NCBI GenBank assembly: GCA_021521415.1
Contig: JAIQDT010000001.1
Coordinates: forward strand, 1,302,001-1,366,000
Source of the DNA: Bidens hawaiensis
Taxonomy: Eukaryota > Streptophyta > Magnoliopsida > Asterales > Asteraceae
Direction of reading: 5' to 3'
DNA length: 64,000 nucleotides
The first letter of the stretch is position 1, and every line of letters starts with the position of its first letter. The position numbers were made by a program, and so were the translations under genes. The notes under the pieces are model-generated. The model searched no databases. It was not told the DNA's origin and saw only the letters and a program-made list of their open reading frames with translations. Shown piece by piece: positions 53,686 through 64,000 of the stretch.

Positions 53686-55610
53686 ATGGCTGGAGAAACG
53701 CTGGACGAGGACGTGGTAACATCAGCTTGACTGCAGCTGAACTCCAAACTCTGCTGAACGACCATGTTGCGGCCGCTTTAGCCGCCCACGTTCAGAATCA
53801 AGCTGGAGGTCCGAGTGGAATGTGTACCTTCAAGAACTACCTTGACTACAAGCCCAGTACGTTTAAGGGCACTGAGGGAGCTATAGGCTTCCTGCGTTGG
53901 ACTGAGAAGGCTGAGTCGGCATTTGAGATGTGCAATTGTCCCCCTGCCAGTAGGGTCAAATTCGCTGCTGGGACACTTGAGGATTCCGCCCTCACTTGGT
54001 GGAATTCAAACGTCCAGATCCTTGGGTTGGAACTGGCTAACGCGATGAACTGGGAGGAGTTCAAAAACATGATGCGAGAGGAGTATTGTCCGAGAGAAGA
54101 GATTTCAAAGTTAGAATAAGAATTTTGGTCGTCGAAGATGGTGGGTTCGGAAATCGAAGCCTACACTACTCGTTCGCACGAGTTGGCTGTGATGTGTCCG
54201 CGGATGGTGGATCCGCCGAGCAAGAGGATAGAAATGTACATTGATGGATTAGCACCGCAGATTCAGGGCATGGTGACGTCTTCCAGACCAGCCACGATAC
54301 AACAACCGATCCGTTTAGCTCACAAACTGACGGATCAGGCTGTGACCCAAGGTGCGTTACCACCTAGGGGTTCGACCGTTAAAGCCCGTGACAACCAGAG
54401 TAACGACAATAACAGCAACAGCAACCCGAACTGCGGGAAGAGGAAGTTTGACAACACCAGATCTTCATCCTCGAACCTCCCACCGCAACAACACTACCGT
54501 AAGCCCGAATTCACTCGGAGCTTTAACACTCAGAATCACAACAACAACAACAACGGTAGCGGGCAGGTTTCGAGTGGATATGCTGGGAAATATCCAAAGT
54601 GCAACAGGTGCAACTATCATCATGTTGGCCAGTGTGACCGTGTCAAGTGTCAGAGATGCGGAAAGATGGGTCACCAAGCGAAAGAATGTAGAGGAGACCT
54701 TGCGGCAAAGGGTGCTCCTAAGCCACCTATGACGACGAAGGGATGTTTTGAATGTGGGCAGGAAGGTCATTTCAAAAAAGATTGCCCCAAGCTGAAACAG
54801 ATTGACAACAATGGGGGTAATGGAAGTGGCAGTAATGGTGGAAGCAATGGCAAGGGAAGAGCGTTTGTGATTGGGTCGGGTCAAGCCCGCAATGATCCGC
54901 ACGTGGTGACTGGTAAGTTCTCTGTAAACGATTGTTTTGCTTCGGTATTGTTTGACACTGGAGCTGATAGGAGTTTTGTGTCGAAAGCCTTTAGTCAACT
55001 CTTAGACGTAACTCCAATTCCGTTAGATGCTAAGTTTCCTGTTGAATTAGCTGACGGTAAGACTATAGTAACGACTCATGTACTTGCGGGATGTAAGTTA
55101 AAACTGTTAGGTCATGTCTTTGACATCGACCTTATTCCTTTTACGCTTAGTAGTTTCGATGTCGTTGTCGGCATGGACTGGTTTACCGAGAATCGAGCGG
55201 AGATTATATGTCACGACAAGATAGTTCACATTTCTACCCCTTCCGACGAGATCATTTCGGTCCGAGGCGAGAGAAGCGGCATGACCACCAGCGTCATTAC
55301 CCTTATGAAGGCGCAGAAGTATCTACGAAAGGGTCATCCGGCAATTTTGGCGCAGATTGTTGAGAAACCCGTGGAGGAGAAACGAATTGAAGATATACCT
55401 GTTGTGCGAGACTTCCCGGAAGTTTTCCCGGAGGATTTGCCCGGACTCCCTCCTATTCGTCAAGTCGAATTTCAAATCGAGTTGACATCCGGTGCAGCAC
55501 CCATAGCACGAGCCCCGTATCGGCTCGCACCGACGGAACTTCAGGAGTTGTCCACTCAGTTGCAAGATTTGTTGGATAAGGGTTTTATCCGACCTAGCTC
55601 ATCGCCGTGA
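53686..55610 (+). pseudogene. gag-pol: Family B gag, protease and RT N-terminus (unit 1)
   Basis: ATG at 53,686 follows the splice-acceptor-like TGTGATTCTAG by three bases. A one-base deletion at about 53,693 shifts the first codons. The capsid part (LTWWNSNVQILGLELANAMN) ends at a TAA, 54,117-54,119, also present in unit 2. The frame resumes unchanged with the gag C-terminus, an Asn-rich linker, three knuckles (CNRCNYHHVGQC, then CQRCGKMGHQAKEC at 54,648-54,689 and CFECGQEGHFKKDC at 54,744-54,785), and protease VLFDTGADRSFVS near 54,950. It ends at a TGA (55,608-55,610, from TGG) inside the RT fingers. Confidence 0.92.
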
Positions 55611-57575
55611 GGAGCCCCTGTCTTGTTTGTCCGAAAGAAAGACGGGACTTTCCGAATGTGCATCGACTACCGGGAATTGAACAAGGTGACGGTCAAGAAC
55701 CGTTATCCTTTACCCCGAATTGATGATTTGTTTGACCAGCTTCAAGGATCGAGTTACTACTCGAAGATCGATCTGCGATCCGGTTACCACCAACTGAGAG
55801 TGCGCGAGGAAGACTTTTCAAAGACGGCTTTCAGAACACGGTATGGTCACTACGAGTTTTCGGTTATGCCTTTTGGCCTAACCAACACACCAGCCGTATT
55901 TATGGATCTCATGAATCGAGTATGCAAGGCATACCTCGACAAGTTTGTGATTGTTTTCATCGATGATATTCTCGTCTACTCCAAGAACGAGACTGACCAC
56001 GAAGAGCACTTAAGGGTAATTCTGGAATTGCTGAAGAAGGAACAACTGTATGCTAAACTCTCGAAATGTGAATTTTGGCTTCGCGAGGTTCACTTTTTAG
56101 GACATGTGATCAACGAGAATGGTATCCATGTCGATCCCGGTAAGGTAGAGGCCATCAAAAACTGGGAAGCACCTAAGACTCCGACTGAGGTGCGACAATT
56201 CCTAGGACTGGCCGGCTACTACCGGCGTTTCATCGAGGGATTTTCAAAGATTGCTCAACCCCTCACCGCTTTGACTCACAAGGGCACTAAGTACAATTGG
56301 GGTGACGCGCAAGAATACGCTTTTCAATTGTTGAAAACCAAGCTTTGTAACGCCCCTATTTTAGCCCTTCCCAAGGGAACGGAAAATTTTGAGGTACACT
56401 GTGACGCATCTATACAAGGTCTCGGTTGTGTGCTGATGCAACTCGAGAAGGTTATAGCCTACGCCTCTCGACAACTACGGGTTCACGAGAAGAACTACAC
56501 GACCCATGATTTGGAACTCGGAGCTGTGGTGTTTGCTCTTAAGATATGGAGGCATTACTTGTACGGTACCAAGTTTACCATTTACACCGACCACAAGAGT
56601 CTCCAACATATCTACGATCAGAAGGAGCTGAACATGCGACAGCGCCGTTGGGTCGAGCTGCTCAAAGATTACGATTGTGCCATCAAGTACCACCCTGGCA
56701 AGGCCAATGTAGTGGCCGACGCCCTCAGCAGAAAAGAAACAGATAAACCCAGACGAGTGCGAGCATTGCAACTCACGATTCATGCCAGCTTACCCGATCA
56801 GATTCGCGATGCGCAACTTGAAGCTTTGAAAGATGACAATCTTCCATCGGAACTCATGCGGGGCATGAACAAGCAACTTGAAACCAGATCGGACGGGGTC
56901 CGATATTTTGAGAACCGGATTTGGGTTCCACGATACGGAGAGTTGAGAACTCTAGTGATGGACGAAGCTCACAAGTCCCGATATTCTATCCACCCGGGCT
57001 CAGATAAAATGTATCATGATTTAAAGGCACTTTACTGGTGGCCGAACATGAAAGCCGACATTGCCACCTACGTGAGCAAATGCTTGACTTGTGCCAAAGT
57101 CAAGATAGAATACCAGAAACCATCTGGTCTACTGCAACAACCGGAACTCCCAATGTGGAAATGGGAACACATCTCAATGGATTTTATTACGGGTTTACCT
57201 AAGACACCGACGGGATGCGATACCATCTGGGTGATCGTTGACCGGTTGACTAAGTCTGCACACTTCCTAGCAATTAAAGAAACGGACAAAATGGAAAGAC
57301 TGACTCGTGTTTACATGAAGGAAGTAGTGTCTACCCACGGAGTGCCTGTCTCAATCATTTCCGATCGAGATTCTCGTTTCACTTCGCACTTTTGGAAGTC
57401 GCTGCAAAGCGCACTAGGCACCCGTCTCGATATGAGTACAGCATACCATCCTCAGACGGATGGGCAAAGTGAACGGACTATTCAGACCCTGGAAGGATAT
57501 GTTGCGTGCATGCGTTTTGGATTTCGGAAAAAGTTGGGAACCCCACTTACCCTTGGTAGAGTTTTCGTACAATAA
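55611..57575 (+). pseudogene. pol: Family B RT, RNase H and integrase (unit 1)
   Basis: Same frame as upstream pol, 650 codons open from 55,623. [25 protein letters not shown] active site at 55,956-55,967. RNase [35 protein letters not shown]. Integrase: HHCC segment ending CLTCAKVK, first Asp in SMDFITGLP, second in IISDRDSRF, Glu in [13 protein letters not shown]. An extra G at about 57,495 shifts the frame just after that Glu and the frame closes at 57,575. The enzymatic core domains are otherwise undamaged. Confidence 0.93.
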
Positions 57576-58278
57576 CAGCTACCACGCAAGTATTAAGGCA
57601 GCGCCGTTTGAAGCGCTGTACAGACGGAAGTGTCGATCACCACTCTGCTGGGCAGAGGTGGGTGACAGCCAAATCACTGGTCCGGAACTGGTACTCGAAA
57701 CTTCGGAAAAGATTGTTCAAATCCGAAATCGCATGGCAGCAGCACGAGATCGCCAAAAGAGTTACGCAGACAAGCGCCGAAAACCTCTCGAATTTCAAGT
57801 GAACGATCGAGTGTTACTCAAAGTGTCACCTTGGAAAGGTGTGGTTCGCTTTGGTAAGCGAAACAAACTCAACCCACGGTATGTTGGTCCGTACCGGATA
57901 ACTAAGCGCATTGGTCCGGTGGCGTACCGACTGGACCTACCAACAGAACTCAGTGGCGTACACGATGTATTCCACGTATCAAATTTGAAGAAATGCCTAT
58001 CTGATGAAACCCAAGTAGTCCATTTGGAGGAACTACAAGTTGATGAACAGTTACGTTTCATTGAGGAACCAGTCGAGGTTTTGGATTGGGAAACCAAAAC
58101 GCTCAATCACAGCAAAATTCCAATCGCTAAGGTTCCTTGGAACTCGAGACGTGGACCGGAGTTCACGTGGGAACGCGAGGATCAAATGATGAAAAAGTAT
58201 CCTCACCTTTTTGAAGGGCTAACCAAACACAGAAAACCGCGAAACTCGGCAAACCGTCAGAAATCACCGGAGGTATGA
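57497..58278 (+). pseudogene. pol: Family B integrase C-terminus and chromodomain-like tail (unit 1)
   Basis: Continues integrase in the frame shifted by the extra G at 57,495: [65 protein letters not shown], and the tail [28 protein letters not shown]. The stop at 58,276-58,278 is five bases before the conserved hairpin. Except for the frameshift it is complete. Confidence 0.92.
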
Positions 58279-58281
58279 ATT

Positions 58282-58300
58282 AAATTTCGGGACGAAATTT
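58282..58300 (+). promoter_or_regulatory. Hairpin after pol, first copy (unit 1)
   Basis: AAATTTCG-GGA-CGAAATTT, identical to 49,853-49,871. It is followed by TACTAGGGGATGATATGACA, which resembles a PPT plus an LTR start. Confidence 0.8.
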
Positions 58301-58378
58301 CTTTCTACTAGGGGATGATATGACAAACTGAAATTTTTTTTCTCTTACTCTTTCAGACTCTCATCACGACTTGACTCA

Positions 58379-58397
58379 AATTTTCGGGACGAAAATT
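58379..58397 (+). promoter_or_regulatory. Hairpin before the LTR, second copy (unit 1)
   Basis: AATTTTCG-GGA-CGAAAATT, followed by the purine-rich CATGGGAATGA that directly precedes the LTR and is the likely PPT. Confidence 0.8.
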
Positions 58398-58414
58398 CTT
58401 TAACATGGGAATGA

Positions 58415-60960
58415 TGTGACAATCGTCAATTTCAGGTTAACTCCGTTAGCTCAACTCCGTCAATTCAAACTTAAGATCACTAAATCTATAACGCACACTT
58501 CATTACATTTAAACTAGGGTTTAAATGACGCTTAACACTTACTACATGTGTAGTCTTTCGGGATTTACACCGAAACGCAAACAAGTTGACGCAAACGATT
58601 GAGGAATAAACGAAAAACGTCAACATAATAATTATGTGATAATTATGTGTTTACATATGTGTTACTTGATTATATTGTGTGTAATGCTAAACAAGAAACA
58701 AGAACTAAGTTAGTTAAGTTAGAAAAACAACACTTGAAAGTAGAGGGACTTGAGTGTAACTTGTGTGTCTATAAATATAACCTTAAAAATTAAACCCTAA
58801 CTATTATTATTATTAATCCCAACCCGATCGCCCCCCCCCCCCTCCCCTTTGCTCCTTGCTGCCGTCGACTTCCACACACACATACATCAAGAAATCAAGT
58901 GTTTAATCCAAGAACTAGGTGCTAGGAAGGTATAATTGATCATCCTTTACATTCTTGTAGCTTAATTTTGATGTTTGTTGGGTTAACCACAAACCCTAGA
59001 CCTGCCGATTTTGTGTATGTAGATAGCTAACATGATTGTGGTTGATTGAATGATGATTTGATAAGTAGATTGAATCTTGTTGCATGTTGATTGTTGTGTC
59101 TTTGATTTGAGTTCAAACACAAACCCTAATCAAGTATGTAATATGTAGTTGATGTGTATGAATGGTGTTTATGGAGTCTAGAGGATTATATGGATGCATG
59201 ATAGTTCATAGATTGTTATTATGTTGAGTTTGGATGCAAACAGATTCTGGACAGAATGTGTATACGATGTTTAAGTGACTGTAACGAAGTGTAAACGTGA
59301 AAGTTGGTTGAGATTGTGGGTACTGCAGTAAACTAGGTTGAGTCTAGTTTCTATAAAGTATAAGTTTGTAATTTTTGGACAAGTAGAAGTTAACTTTTAT
59401 GATTTTACAAAAACGTTGTGCAAAGCTGAGCTGTTAGACCTGCTGTTAGGTTATGTTGTAAATGTTATATCTCATGAACTACGAGACCAATTGGGTTGGT
59501 TCCACTTCCGAAAGTTGACTCATTGAGTTAGGAACCTCACCCAAGTGGTCTTGCATTTATTGGATTTTTCGTTTAACGGGAATTGCAAATAACACTATGT
59601 TGTGCATGAATCTGACTGTTATGAGTTTGCTGTAATGATTTGATGATTGTGAGAAAACTATTAGGAATAAAAATGTAATAAAATATGTACTGGAAACCTA
59701 AGACATATGTGCTTCTGTGATGATATTTGGTAAACTAATTGAGTTGCTATGATCGGTGAAATGGTACAATCTTTCAAGTAGGATTTCTGTCTCGTGGAAA
59801 ATAGCTGCTGAGTTTTTGTGAAAATGCATGAAATATGATACTTGCTAATTTATTATCGTGTTTTGACCAAAATGCCCTTACGGGGAATAATTGCTAGTAG
59901 TGTACGTTATGAATACATGACACGTATATGATTGCTTACACATGTAACGCATCACAAATACAAAGTTAAAGTCACACATGATTCACAAACGAAACACTAA
60001 ACATGTTATGTGCATAGGTATTGTGTGCCGGGTCTAGAGACTCGATAATATTCCGACACTTAGAAAAATCTCTTTGTTGTTTTAGAACGTTAGAGTAAGT
60101 TTTTCGGTGACGCGCATCTTGGTGACTTATTTTGGGAAATTCTTCGCAGACAGTGAGTTTCACTTTCCCCTCTTTAAACTGTTTTCAAGCGCTTTTCACT
60201 TGGGGGAGATAACATACTCCACAACGCATTTAAGATTTTGTTATAAATTATATATCACTTGTAAAGGCTAAGTGGCAAACGAAACATTTGAAGTCCTACA
60301 CATCGAACCCGGTTAATATTTAGAATAGCGAGTCACTGTTGAGTAGTACTACTGGGTTTGACAAACCCCACCCAACGCTAAACTCGACTGGAGGTCGAGC
60401 GGGTGTAATTTTGGCTAACACGTACCATGGTCTGGAGGACCTGGTGACAAGGCACTTACTAAACGAGTCAGCTTCGGTGTCGAACACTTAGTAATACTTG
60501 TTGTATAGATTAGCTACCTATCGATATATAATTTGACATAACACTATCTGGTAACGCAAAACGCCGTAACGTGGTTACGCAAAACGCTTAACGCAAAACG
60601 CTGAACGCAAACGCTAAACGATTTATTTTTATATAACTTGTGAACTCACCAACCTTGTGTTGACACTTTTAGTATGTTATTCTCAGGTAGCTGAGGCGGG
60701 CGCGCGGTTTAGGAACATGCATTGATTGAAAACGCTTTTGTCCTGCAAACTTATTTTTAACGATTATCTTTGGTTTTAAGTCGTCCTGCGTGACGCAACT
60801 TTTGATTAAAGGTTTTTACGCTTCCGCATTTAATTACTCGTAAACGTTTTCATGGTTTTGAAACTTTATTTTATGGTTTGATTATAACTGATGATTCCGA
60901 TCCTGCCAGTTCACACCCTCTGACGGTAAAACTCCGTTAGTGGATTTTGAGGGTGTGACA
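58415..60960 (+). repeat. Family B LTR, second copy (2,546 bp)
   Basis: Same ends, TATA box, C run, AACGCAAAACGCT repeats and terminal inverted repeat as 49,985-52,529. About 1.5 percent different by eye. Confidence 0.95.
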
Positions 60961-60963
60961 GAT

Positions 60964-60976
60964 TGGTATCAGAGCC
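60964..60976 (+). other. Family B primer-binding site, unit 2
   Basis: TGGTATCAGAGCC, three bases after the LTR, perfect iMet-tRNA complement. Confidence 0.95.
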
Positions 60977-61136
60977 ATTGGTTATAGCGAACTAGAAGCT
61001 GCATGCATACTAGACTATAACCGCGACGACCCATTAGTTATAATGATACGCACTGCATAGGTTTGTGTAGTCTTGTAATCTTATCTCTTTACCTCTTTCA
61101 CTCATACGCGCGCGCATACACGGCTTACCTGTAGGA

Positions 61137-61877
61137 ATGTCGACGCCACCCTCATCATCATCCGATTGGATGACGCATGCTCACGGGAAGGAACCACAGT
61201 TACCTACCACCTCACCACCCCGAGTAGTCCCGGAACTCGAAGCTCCCGCACCGAAGAGGTACCGCCTATCCGGAGGCATTTACGAAAACGATGTTAGCTG
61301 GGATTGGTACCCTAACATGATCAGACGTATGGTCTATCGCGAACAAGTTCCCCCGTTACCTCACCCGAACCACCCTGCTTATCCCAACACCCTACCACCC
61401 ATAACCGAAACTGTAGAGCGAGTTTTCGCAGCCGTTGTTTCATGCTTGGAACGTGACGTGGGTTACATGCGCTATACTAGAGCCAACGTTTCCGGACTGT
61501 TGAAGGACGGAACCGAGACTAAGGAGGAGATTGCCCGCATGGCAGCGGCAATGAAGGAAATGCAAGAGGCTAGTGATCAACAGATGAAGATTATGATGAA
61601 GATGCAAGCTGAGATGATAGACTTGCAAGAGCAACTCCAAGAAGCAAGGACCCGAACCGAGATAGCTCTAGAGCGTTGCGATGTCTTACAAATGCAACTT
61701 GCTCAGAACGCAGCCGAACCTGAGGCAGAGCCTGAGGCCGAGCCTGAGGCAGAGCCTGAAGTGGAACCTGAAGAAGACCCCGAAGAGGAGCCTGAGGAAG
61801 ATCCCGAGGAGGAACCCGAAGAAGAACCGGCTGAGGAGGAGGCACACTCAGAGGTGTCCTCAGATGACGACATCTAG
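61137..61877 (+). CDS. Unrecognised pre-gag ORF, second copy
   Basis: A 246-codon frame with the same start, aromatic segment, coiled coil and acidic tail as 52,706-53,434. The acidic tail differs by whole codons: two extra EPEA units near 61,733-61,756 and one fewer EEDP unit further on, all multiples of 12 bases, so the frame is kept. Only about five other residues differ (for example ERFLAAV versus ERVFAAV, and DVDYM versus DVGYM). It stops in the same place, about 250 bp before gag. Confidence 0.7.
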   Translation: MSTPPSSSSDWMTHAHGKEPQLPTTSPPRVVPELEAPAPKRYRLSGGIYENDVSWDWYPNMIRRMVYREQVPPLPHPNHPAYPNTLPPITETVERVFAAVVSCLERDVGYMRYTRANVSGLLKDGTETKEEIARMAAAMKEMQEASDQQMKIMMKMQAEMIDLQEQLQEARTRTEIALERCDVLQMQLAQNAAEPEAEPEAEPEAEPEVEPEEDPEEEPEEDPEEEPEEEPAEEEAHSEVSSDDDI

Positions 61878-62128
61878 TAATGATGACACTTAGATGAAGG
61901 GGTTGTCTCCATCCGAACTATTATTTTTCTATGATTTTTAAGGATTGATTGGAAATACTTTGTAGCGAATACAATGGTTTTAATCATGAACTTTTATTTA
62001 GACTAATATCTGGTTGTGATGTGATGTTGTTTCTTATTTCTTTCTTACCTATCTTTTTATTACATGTATGGTGTGTTATATATGAAAGAAAAATTCATGT
62101 CTAACATTTTATACTGTGATTCTAGGAA

Positions 62129-62563
62129 ATGGCTGGAAGAAACGCTGGACGAGGACGTGGTAACATCAGCTTGACTGCAGCTGAACTCCAAACTCTGCTG
62201 AACGACCATGTTGCGGCCGCTTTAGCCGCCCACGTTCAGAATCAAGCTGGAGGTCCGAGTGGAACGTGTACCTTCAAGAACTACCTTGACTGCAAGCCCG
62301 GTACGTTTAAGGGCACTGAGGGAGCTATAGGCTTCCTGCGTTGGACTGAGAAGGCTGAGTCGGCATTTGAGATGTGCAATTGTCCCCCTGCCAGTAGGGT
62401 CAAATTCGCTGCTGGGACACTTGAGGATTCCGCCCTCACTTGGTGGAATTCAAACGTCCAGATCCTTGGGTTGGAACTGGCTAACGCGATGAACTGGGAG
62501 GAGTTCAAAAACATGATGCGAGAGGAGTATTGTCCGAGAGAAGAGATTTCAAAGTTAGAATAA
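62129..62563 (+). pseudogene. gag: Family B gag N-terminal part (unit 2)
   Basis: ATG at 62,129, three bases after the acceptor-like TGTGATTCTAG, gives MAGRNAGRGRGNISLTAAEL. The start region lacks the deletion seen in unit 1 and so shows the original start. The capsid domain (CTFKNYLDCKPGTFKGTEGA, FLRWTEKAESAFEMC) runs to LE and the TAA at 62,561-62,563, the same stop as in unit 1. Homologous gags continue through this point. Confidence 0.92.
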
Positions 62564-64000
62564 GAATTTTGGTCGTCGAAGATGGTGGGTTCGGAAATCG
62601 AAGCCTACACTACTCGTTCGCACGAGTTGGCTGTGATGTGTCCGCGGATGGGGGATCCGCCGAGCAAGAGGATAGAAATGTACATTTATGGATTAGCACT
62701 GCAGATTCAGGGCATGGTGACGTCTTCCAGACCAGCCACGATACAACAACCGATCCGTTTAGCTCACAAACTGACGGATCAGGCTGTGACCCAAGGTGCG
62801 TTACCACCTAGGGGTTCGACCGTTAAAGCCCGTGACAACCAGAGTAACGACAATAACAGCAACAGCAACCCGAACAGCGGGAAGAGGAAGTTTGACAACA
62901 CCAGATCTTCATCCTCGAACCTCCCACCGCAACAAAACTACCGTAAGCCCGAATTCACTCGGAGCTTTAACACTCAGAATCACAACAACAACAACAACGG
63001 TAGCGGGCAGGTTTCGAGTGGATATGCTGGGAAATATCCAAATTGCAACAGGTGCAACTATCATCATGTTGGCCAGTGTGACCGTGTCAAGTGTCAGAGA
63101 TGCGGAAAGATGGGTCACCAAGCGAAAGAATGTAGAGGAGACCTTGCGGCAAAGGGTGCTCCTAAGCCACCTATGACGACGAAGGGATGTTTTGAATGTG
63201 GGCAGGAAGGTCATTTCAGAAAAGATTGCCCCAAGCTGAAACAGATTGACAACAATGGGGGTAATGGAAGTGGCAGTAATGGTGGAAGCAATGGCAAGGG
63301 AAGAGCGTTTGTGATTGGGTCGGGTCAAGCCCGCAATGATCCGCACGTGGTGACTGGTAAGTTCCCTGTAAACGATTGTTTTGCTTCTGTATTGTTTGAC
63401 ACTGGAGCTGATAGAAGTTTTGTGTCGAAAGCCTTTAGTCAACTCTTAGACGTAACTCCAATTCCGTTAGATGCTAAGTTTCCTGTTGAATTAGCTGACG
63501 GTAAGACTATAGTAACGACTCATGTACTTGCGGGATGTTAGTTAAAACTGTTAGGTCATGTCTTTGACATCGACCTTATTCCTTTTACGCTTAGTAGTTT
63601 CGATGTCGTTGTCGGCATGGACTGGTTATCCGAGAATCGAGCGGAGATTATATGTCACGACAAGATAGTTCACATTTCTACCCCTTTCGACGAGATCATT
63701 TCGGTCCGAGGCGAGAGAAGCGGCATGACCACCAGCGTCATTACCCTTATGAAGGCGCAGAAGTATCTACGAAAGGGTCATCCGGCAATTTTGGCGCAGA
63801 TTGTTGAGAAACCCGCGGAGGAGAAACGAATTGAAGATATACCTGTTGTGCGAGACTTCCCGGAAGTTTTCCCGGAGGATTTTCCCGGACTCCCTCCTAT
63901 TCGTCAAGTCGAATTTCAAATCGAGTTGACACCTGGTGCAGCACCCATAGCACGAGCCCCGTATCGGCTCGCACCGGCGGAACTTCAGGAGTTGTCCACT
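62564..64000 (+). pseudogene. gag-pol: Family B gag C-terminus, protease and start of RT (unit 2, runs off the window)
   Basis: Same frame as the gag part. It has the Asn-rich linker, the knuckles CNRCNYHHVGQC, CQRCGKMGHQAKEC and CFECGQEGHFRKDC, and protease VLFDTGADRSFVS near 63,395. A TAG at 63,539-63,541 (AAG in unit 1) breaks the frame once. It then continues through FDVVVGMDWLSENRAEIIC and VRDFPEVFPED to the window end, inside the linker before RT. It shares the gag TAA but not the unit 1 TGA. Confidence 0.92.

Larger units (their letters stand above)
49143..64000 (+). mobile_element. Tandem array of family B Ty3/gypsy elements sharing LTRs
   Basis: Order: 3' end of an internal region (49,143-49,984), LTR (49,985-52,529), full internal region (52,530-58,414), LTR (58,415-60,960), and a second internal region that leaves the window. 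Units repeat with a period of about 8.43 kb. The two LTRs differ at roughly 40 of 2,545 positions by eye, the internal copies at about 1 percent. Shared LTRs without flanking host DNA indicate unequal recombination between LTRs, not separate insertions. A single full element would be about 10.98 kb. The clade is Tekay/Del by pol and chromodomain-like tail. Confidence 0.93.

Overview
The window is plant repeat DNA and contains no convincing intact host gene. The elements point to a large-genome eudicot: Tekay/Del-type Ty3-gypsy elements with 2.3-2.5 kb LTRs and chromodomain-like C-termini, a SIRE-type Ty1-copia element with a third (env-like) ORF, a short-LTR copia element, and small TIR elements sitting in (TA)n tracts. 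The third ORF resembles a type I associate with composite-family (Asteraceae) genomes, so Asteraceae is my best guess; this rests on memory of the families, not on a search. No tRNA, rRNA or CRISPR was seen.

Layout. 1-6,935: 3' part of a decayed Tekay-like element (+), pol remnants then a 3' LTR. 6,936-8,484: intergenic DNA with two small inverted-repeat elements. 8,485-26,438: one short-LTR Ty1-copia element (+, LTRs 241 bp each, target duplication GGAC), split by a Helitron-like insertion in its leader (from 9,201) and by a complete minus-strand gypsy element ('family A', 14,167-23,926) inside its integrase; removing family A and one 5-bp duplication (TATGC/TACGC) restores the copia frame. 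26,804-30,264: a TIR element in a (TA)n tract carrying exon-like gene fragments. 30,265-33,021: mostly featureless AT-rich DNA with a 160-bp ACTAGT-ended element, CA/TA-rich simple repeats and exon-like scraps. 33,195-35,533: a solo family A LTR with a perfect AAATC duplication, inside the 3' LTR of a minus-strand SIRE-type element that runs to 49,142 (gag, pol, long spacer, decayed third ORF, PPT, LTR start). 49,143-64,000: a tandem array of a second gypsy family ('family B'): a truncated 3' internal end, LTR, internal region, LTR, and a further internal region running off the window. LTRs are shared between units.

Within each element the genes follow the retrotransposon plan: gag packages the RNA; protease, RT/RNase H and integrase make and insert the cDNA; LTR TATA boxes, iMet-tRNA primer sites and polypurine tracts serve transcription and replication. 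Almost every coding region carries stops or frameshifts, so nothing here looks autonomous. Exceptions in integrity are the two copies of an unrecognised ORF placed between LTR and gag in family B (52,706-53,434 and 61,137-61,877), both open.

Most worth a second look: that pre-gag ORF (coiled coil plus acidic tail) with a splice-acceptor-like site just before gag; a hairpin at the 3' end of pol whose stem varies by compensatory change between elements; palindromic TAACGAA-type clusters recurring in unrelated elements; and a promoter-plus-intron-like leader before the SIRE third ORF.
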